In this document: positions 60,442-64,000 of the stretch, one piece after another
Layout: each line of letters begins with the position of its first letter
Position numbering within the stretch: the first letter of the stretch is position 1
From: JANNNF01 sp963772935
Lineage (GTDB): Bacteria; Pseudomonadota; Alphaproteobacteria; Rhodobacterales; Rhodobacteraceae
Assembly (NCBI GenBank): GCA_963772935.1
Contig: CAVYZK010000009.1
Span: 186,001 to 250,000 of the forward strand
Reading direction: 5' to 3'
DNA length: 64,000 bases
Program-made: the position numbers and the translations under genes
The notes under the pieces: generated by a model
Database searches by the model: none
Told to the model about the DNA's origin: nothing
Seen by the model: the letters and a program-made list of their open reading frames with translations, nothing else

Positions 60442-60561
60442 TTAGTCGCAGCAGGGCATCGGGTCTTCGCAGCAGGGGCCGCCGTCACAGCACGCACTTG
60501 CGGCATAGGCGGCACCGCCAAGACCAAAGGTCAGGGCGAGGGTGATCAGAAAGGCTTTCAT
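60442..60561 (-). CDS. 39-residue secreted protein with three CC pairs
   Basis: ATG at 60561 with a purine-rich GGAGAC upstream. A signal peptide (MKAFLITLALTFGLGGAAYA) leaves a mature peptide of 19 residues with six cysteines, all in adjacent pairs: ACCDGGPCCEDPMPCCD. Three vicinal Cys pairs in so short a peptide suggest soft-metal binding (Cu, Zn or Hg) or a redox buffer. It lies 38 bases after the 101-residue Cys-rich gene and shares its terminator. I recognise no named family. Confidence 0.7.
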   Translation of the reverse strand: MKAFLITLALTFGLGGAAYAASACCDGGPCCEDPMPCCD

Positions 60562-60599
60562 GGTCGTCTCCATTTGTTTGATATCAGGCTTCAGGCAGG

Positions 60600-60905
60600 T
60601 CACGCCCGCACTTTGGGGGGCGGCGGCTCTGGACCCGTTTCCTGCGATCCGGCAAACAGGACGGAGGTGGCAAAGGGCGGGGTGGTGGTTGCCAAACGCT
60701 TGGCAAAACTGGTGTCGGTCAGCAGGGCCGCACAGGCCGACTTGCACATCGCCGTGCCGCCCGAGGCCATGGCCGCGCAGTCTATCATTGCGCTGTCATC
60801 GCAGCAATCGACCCCCATCGGGCAGGCCATTGCCCGGCTGCCGATCAGGAACACTGACAGCACAAGGATCAGGGCAAAGCGCCAGAGGGGAACAGACGAA
60901 GTCAT
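60600..60905 (-). CDS. 101-residue secreted cysteine-rich protein
   Basis: Signal-anchor-like N-terminus (PLWRFALILVLSVFLIGSRAMA), then 'CPMGVDCCDDSAMIDCAAMASGGTAMCKSACAALL' with seven Cys and several Met between residues 28 and 62, and a Pro-rich tail. The Cys/Met spacing with an adjacent CC pair resembles small periplasmic copper-handling proteins. It is co-directional with the 39-residue CC protein; together they look like a metal-response pair. Divergent from glnE. Family unknown to me. Confidence 0.72.
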   Translation of the reverse strand: MTSSVPLWRFALILVLSVFLIGSRAMACPMGVDCCDDSAMIDCAAMASGGTAMCKSACAALLTDTSFAKRLATTTPPFATSVLFAGSQETGPEPPPPKVRA

Positions 60906-61002
60906 GGCCAGACGCTATTCGGTGCCCGGCCCTGCGGCCAGTCACATCCGCGTCAGTCGCCGCTGCGTTGACCCCGCTGCGGGGGCATCGCATGATGGCG
61001 GG

Positions 61003-63776
61003 ATGACAACCAATTTCGCCACGCGCCTGACCCGCCAACCCGTTGCCTATGATGCCGCCGCCGGGGCCGATGCCCGGGCAGGTTTTGCGGATCTGCCGCC
61101 CGAGGTGGCAGGCCTGATCGCGGGGGTTGCCGGGTGCAGCCCTTTTCTGAAGGGGCTGATGGCGCAAGAGGCTGGCTGGCTGCGAGAGGCTTTGGCGGGG
61201 CCACCGGAAGCCGCTTTGGCCGAGGTTCTGGCCGGGTTGGAGGGGCAGAGCAGTGCCACGCTCGGGTCTGTTTTGCGCGGGGCCAAGCGCCGGGTCGCGC
61301 TGCTGACGGCCTTGTGCGATCTGGGCGGGGTCTGGACGCTGGAGCAGGTCACGGGGGCCTTGACCGACCTTGCCGACCGGGCAGTGCATCTGGCGCTGAC
61401 CACGCTGGTGGCCGATGAAATTCGCCGGGGCAAGCTGCCGGGGGCAGAGCCTGACGATGCCGACACGGCGGGGGGCATGGTTGCGCTTGCCATGGGCAAG
61501 ATGGGTGCGCATGAGCTGAACTATTCGTCCGACATTGATCTGGTCTGCCTGTTTGACGAGACGCGATACCCCGGGGTGGAACAAGAGGCCCGCGCCGCCT
61601 TCATCCGTGTGACGCGCAAGATGGCGGCGATGCTGTCGGATGTGACGGCGGAAGGCTATGTGTTCCGCACCGACCTGCGGCTGCGCCCCGATGCGGCGGT
61701 GACGCCTGTGTGCATTTCGATGGCGGCGGCGGAATCCTACTATGAAAGCGTGGGCCGGACGTGGGAGCGCGGGGCCTATATCAAGGCGCGGCCCTGTGGC
61801 GGCGATCTTCGCGCGGGGTGGGGGTTCCTGAAAACCCTGACCCCGTTCGTCTGGCGCAAGCATCTGGATTTCGCGGCGATTGAAGATGCGCATGACATGC
61901 GCCTGCGCATCCGCGACCACCGGGGGCTGCACGGGCCGGTCACGGTGGAAGGCCACAATATGAAACTGGGGGTGGGGGGCATCCGCGAGATCGAGTTTTT
62001 CACCCAGACCCGGCAGTTGATTGCGGGCGGGCGCGACCCTGATCTGCGGGATCGGACGACCGTGGGCGGGCTGGCGGCACTGGCCGCGAAGGGTTGGATT
62101 CCGGGCGAAGTGACCGAGGAGTTGACCACGCTCTACCGCGCGCACCGCGAGGTGGAGCATCGCTTGCAGATGGTGAATGACGCGCAGACCCATGACCTGC
62201 CGGTAACGGCGGAAGGCGTGGCGCGGATCGCTGCCTTCTGCGGGCAGACGCGATGCCGAGTTTCGCGCAGGGTCTGCTGGACCGGCTGGCGCGCACCGAC
62301 CATCTGACCGAAGGGTTCTTTGCGCCATCGGCGGCCCCTGTCGCCAAGGGGCCGGTGCTGTCGGATCAGGCGACCAAGCTGGTGGCGGGCTGGGCGTCCT
62401 ACCCCGCCTTGCGGTCAGACCGCGCGCAGGGGATTTTCCGCCGTCTGCGCCCGGTGCTGCTGGCACAACTGGGCCGCGCCGCGAACCCCGAGGAGGCGCT
62501 GGTGGCGCTGGACGGGTTTCTGGCGGGGCTGCCTGCGGGGGTGCAGATATTCTCGCTGTTCGAGGCCAACCCGCAACTGGTGGAATTGATCGTCGATATC
62601 GCGGCCACCTCGCCGGGGCTTGCACGCTATCTGTCGCGCAATGCGGCTGTGCTGGATGGCGTGATCGGCGGATCGTTCTTTGCCGACTGGCCGGGGGAGG
62701 CTGCGCTGAGTGCCGAGTTGCGGGCACGGCTGGCGGGGATTGATGATTATGAACGCCAGTTGGATTCCGCCCGCGTCTGGATGAAGGAATGGCATTTCCG
62801 GGTGGGGGTGCATCACCTGCGTGGGCTGATCGACGCCTTTGCGGCAGGGCGGCACTATGCCGATCTGGCCGGGGCGGTGCTGGCCGTGCTGTGGGACGTG
62901 GTGGCGGTGGAATTTGCGCGCAAGCACGGGGCGATGCCGGGGCAGGGTGCGGTCTTGGTGGGCATGGGGTCACTGGGCGCGGGGCGGCTGAACGCGCAAT
63001 CCGACCTTGATCTGATCGTGATCTATGACGCGGGCGATGCCGTGTCTGACGGCCCGCGCCCACTGGCCACCCGGCCTTATTACGCACGCCTGACCCAAGC
63101 GATGGTGACGGCTGTCTCGGCGCAGATGGCGCAGGGGCGGCTCTATGAGGTGGACATGCGGTTGCGCCCCTCGGGGCGGCAGGGGCCGGTGGCCACGTCG
63201 ATCGAGTCATTCCGCAGCTATCAACTGGGTGAGGCTTGGACCTGGGAACACCTCGCCCTGACCCGCGCGCGGGTAATGGCGGGGGCGCAGGGGCTGGCCG
63301 CAGAGTTCGAGACGTTCCGGGTGGCGTTGCTGGCGGCCAAGGGGCAGGGGCCGGAGGTGCGCGCCGATGTGGCAGCGATGCGGGCGCGGCTGGCGGCGGC
63401 AAAACCGGGCAAAGGCAGTTGGGATGCCAAGAACGGGCCGGGGCGGTTGATGGATATTGAACTGGCGGCGCAGACGGTGGCCTTGCTGGCCGGATCGCCT
63501 GCGCGGGGGGTAGAGCCACAGATTGCTTCGGGCGGGGTTGCCGTTTTGTCGCAATCGAACCAGACGGCGTTGCAGGATGGGTACAGATTGTTCTGGCAGG
63601 TGCAGGCGGCGTCGCGGTTGCTGGGCGATGCAGCGATTGATCCGGTTACGATGGGTCTGGGCGGCTGTGCCTTTGTGCTGCGCGAAACGGGGGCTGCCGA
63701 TGCGTCGGACCTGTCAGCGCGGCTGGAAGCGGCAGCGGGCCGGGCCGAGGCGGTGATACTGGGGTTGCTGGGATGA
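61003..63776 (+). CDS. glnE: Bifunctional glutamine synthetase adenylyltransferase/deadenylase, two frameshifts
   Basis: Adds and removes AMP on the GlnA tyrosine; 923 residues corrected. The start at 61003 (MTTNFATRLTRQPVAYD) is used. The first nucleotidyltransferase domain has 'VALAMGKMGAHELNYSSDIDLVCLFDE' (about 160-186), and the second 'GAVLVGMGSLGAGRLNAQSDLDLIVIYD' (about 648-675), each with the GS-x-D-x-D-like metal site. Two +1 slips at about 62249-62253 and 62269-62273 shift the frame briefly around 'DAEFRAGLLDRLA'. Links GlnB signalling to glnA in this window. Confidence 0.93.
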
Positions 63777-63786
63777 GGTGTGACAG

Positions 63787-64000
63787 ATGGGGAGACGGGC
63801 CGTGGACATAGCAACCGCCGACTGGAAGGGCCTCGTGCGCGAAAGTTACCGCATCGAGGGGATCACGGTCGGGGAATGCCGGTCGATCTTTGTCGATTGG
63901 GCGCTGTCGGTGCCGGTAGGCGTATCCGTGCCCGACGCGCTGCGCGCGCTGATCGCGCATTACGCGCTGCCAGAGCCGGACCATCCGATGAGTGCGGTGT
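63787..64000 (+). CDS. Hypothetical protein, cut by the window end
   Basis: Starts at ATG 63787 (or a GTG at 63802) ten bases after glnE, so probably in its operon. The 71 residues visible read as a small globular protein ('DWKGLVRESYRIEGITVGECRSIFVDWALSVP', then 'DALRALIAHYALPEPDHPM'), without a signal peptide or recognised motif. It continues past the window end. Confidence 0.6.
   Translation, partial: MGRRAVDIATADWKGLVRESYRIEGITVGECRSIFVDWALSVPVGVSVPDALRALIAHYALPEPDHPMSAV

Noticed and set aside
60796..63519. A 907-codon open frame antisense to glnE
   Set aside because: Its translation is Pro/Arg/Ala low-complexity with no family signature. It is the complement-frame shadow of a high-GC gene.

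Overview
This is a high-GC, gene-dense chromosomal window from an alphaproteobacterium, almost certainly a member of the Rhodobacteraceae (order Rhodobacterales). The gene set supports this: a DddP-type DMSP lyase, a Usg-family protein next to gyrA, the Bpt aminoacyl-transferase overlapping a VOC gene, an AcnA-type aconitase, a glnB-glnA operon, a bifunctional NnrD, a DUF2852 protein and TRAP/ABC transporters. So do recurrent intergenic hairpins carrying a GTGGGATATTTT box. I see no plasmid, phage, CRISPR, transposase or rRNA signature. The window reads as core and niche-adaptive chromosome.

Layout. 0-8.2 kb: operon livHMGF-hyuA-hyuB-corA, a branched-chain-type ABC importer fused genetically to a hydantoinase/5-oxoprolinase pair. 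8.6-13.9 kb: an efflux operon (tetR, membrane-fusion protein, RND pump) behind a perfect TetR-type palindrome. 14-20.7 kb: tgt, an Old Yellow Enzyme, a cysteine-cluster protein, lon, an HU-like protein and two tRNA-Val genes. 20.7-30.9 kb: an LLM-class monooxygenase, acnA, a DUF1223 protein, a lipid A-type acyltransferase, a DMT exporter, an orphan fliG, two small secreted proteins and purB. 31-35.3 kb: dddP divergent from a DUF3445 haem N-demethylase-like gene, then mgtC and a membrane protein. 35.4-37.3 kb: glnB-glnA. 37.5-44.9 kb: nnrD, gluQ, trmFO, gyrA and usg. 45-47.5 kb: an arginine catabolic operon (arginase plus ornithine cyclodeaminase) with a divergent Lrp regulator. 47.6-50.8 kb: ccmF-ccmH and an enoyl-CoA hydratase. 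51-54.2 kb: ilvH and ilvB, with a complete attenuator (promoter, leader peptide, terminator). 54.5-58.2 kb: a TRAP transporter split between strands. 58.3-64 kb: VOC-bpt, DUF2852, a cysteine-rich small-protein pair, glnE and a cut-off gene.

How genes work together. Nitrogen control is prominent: GlnB (PII), GlnA and GlnE are all here, with arginine-to-proline catabolism, BCAA synthesis under attenuation, and an N-compound importer/hydrolase operon. Organic-sulfur use is suggested by DddP.

Sequence quality matters for every reader. At least 22 single-base indels break 17 otherwise intact, conserved genes, including gyrA, ilvB, ilvH, ccmF, glnE and trmFO. Of these, 21 are one-base insertions and one is a deletion. 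Many lie in homopolymers, and seven look like CTG read as CTTG. I treat them as assembly or sequencing errors and annotate the genes as single full-length features spanning the shift.
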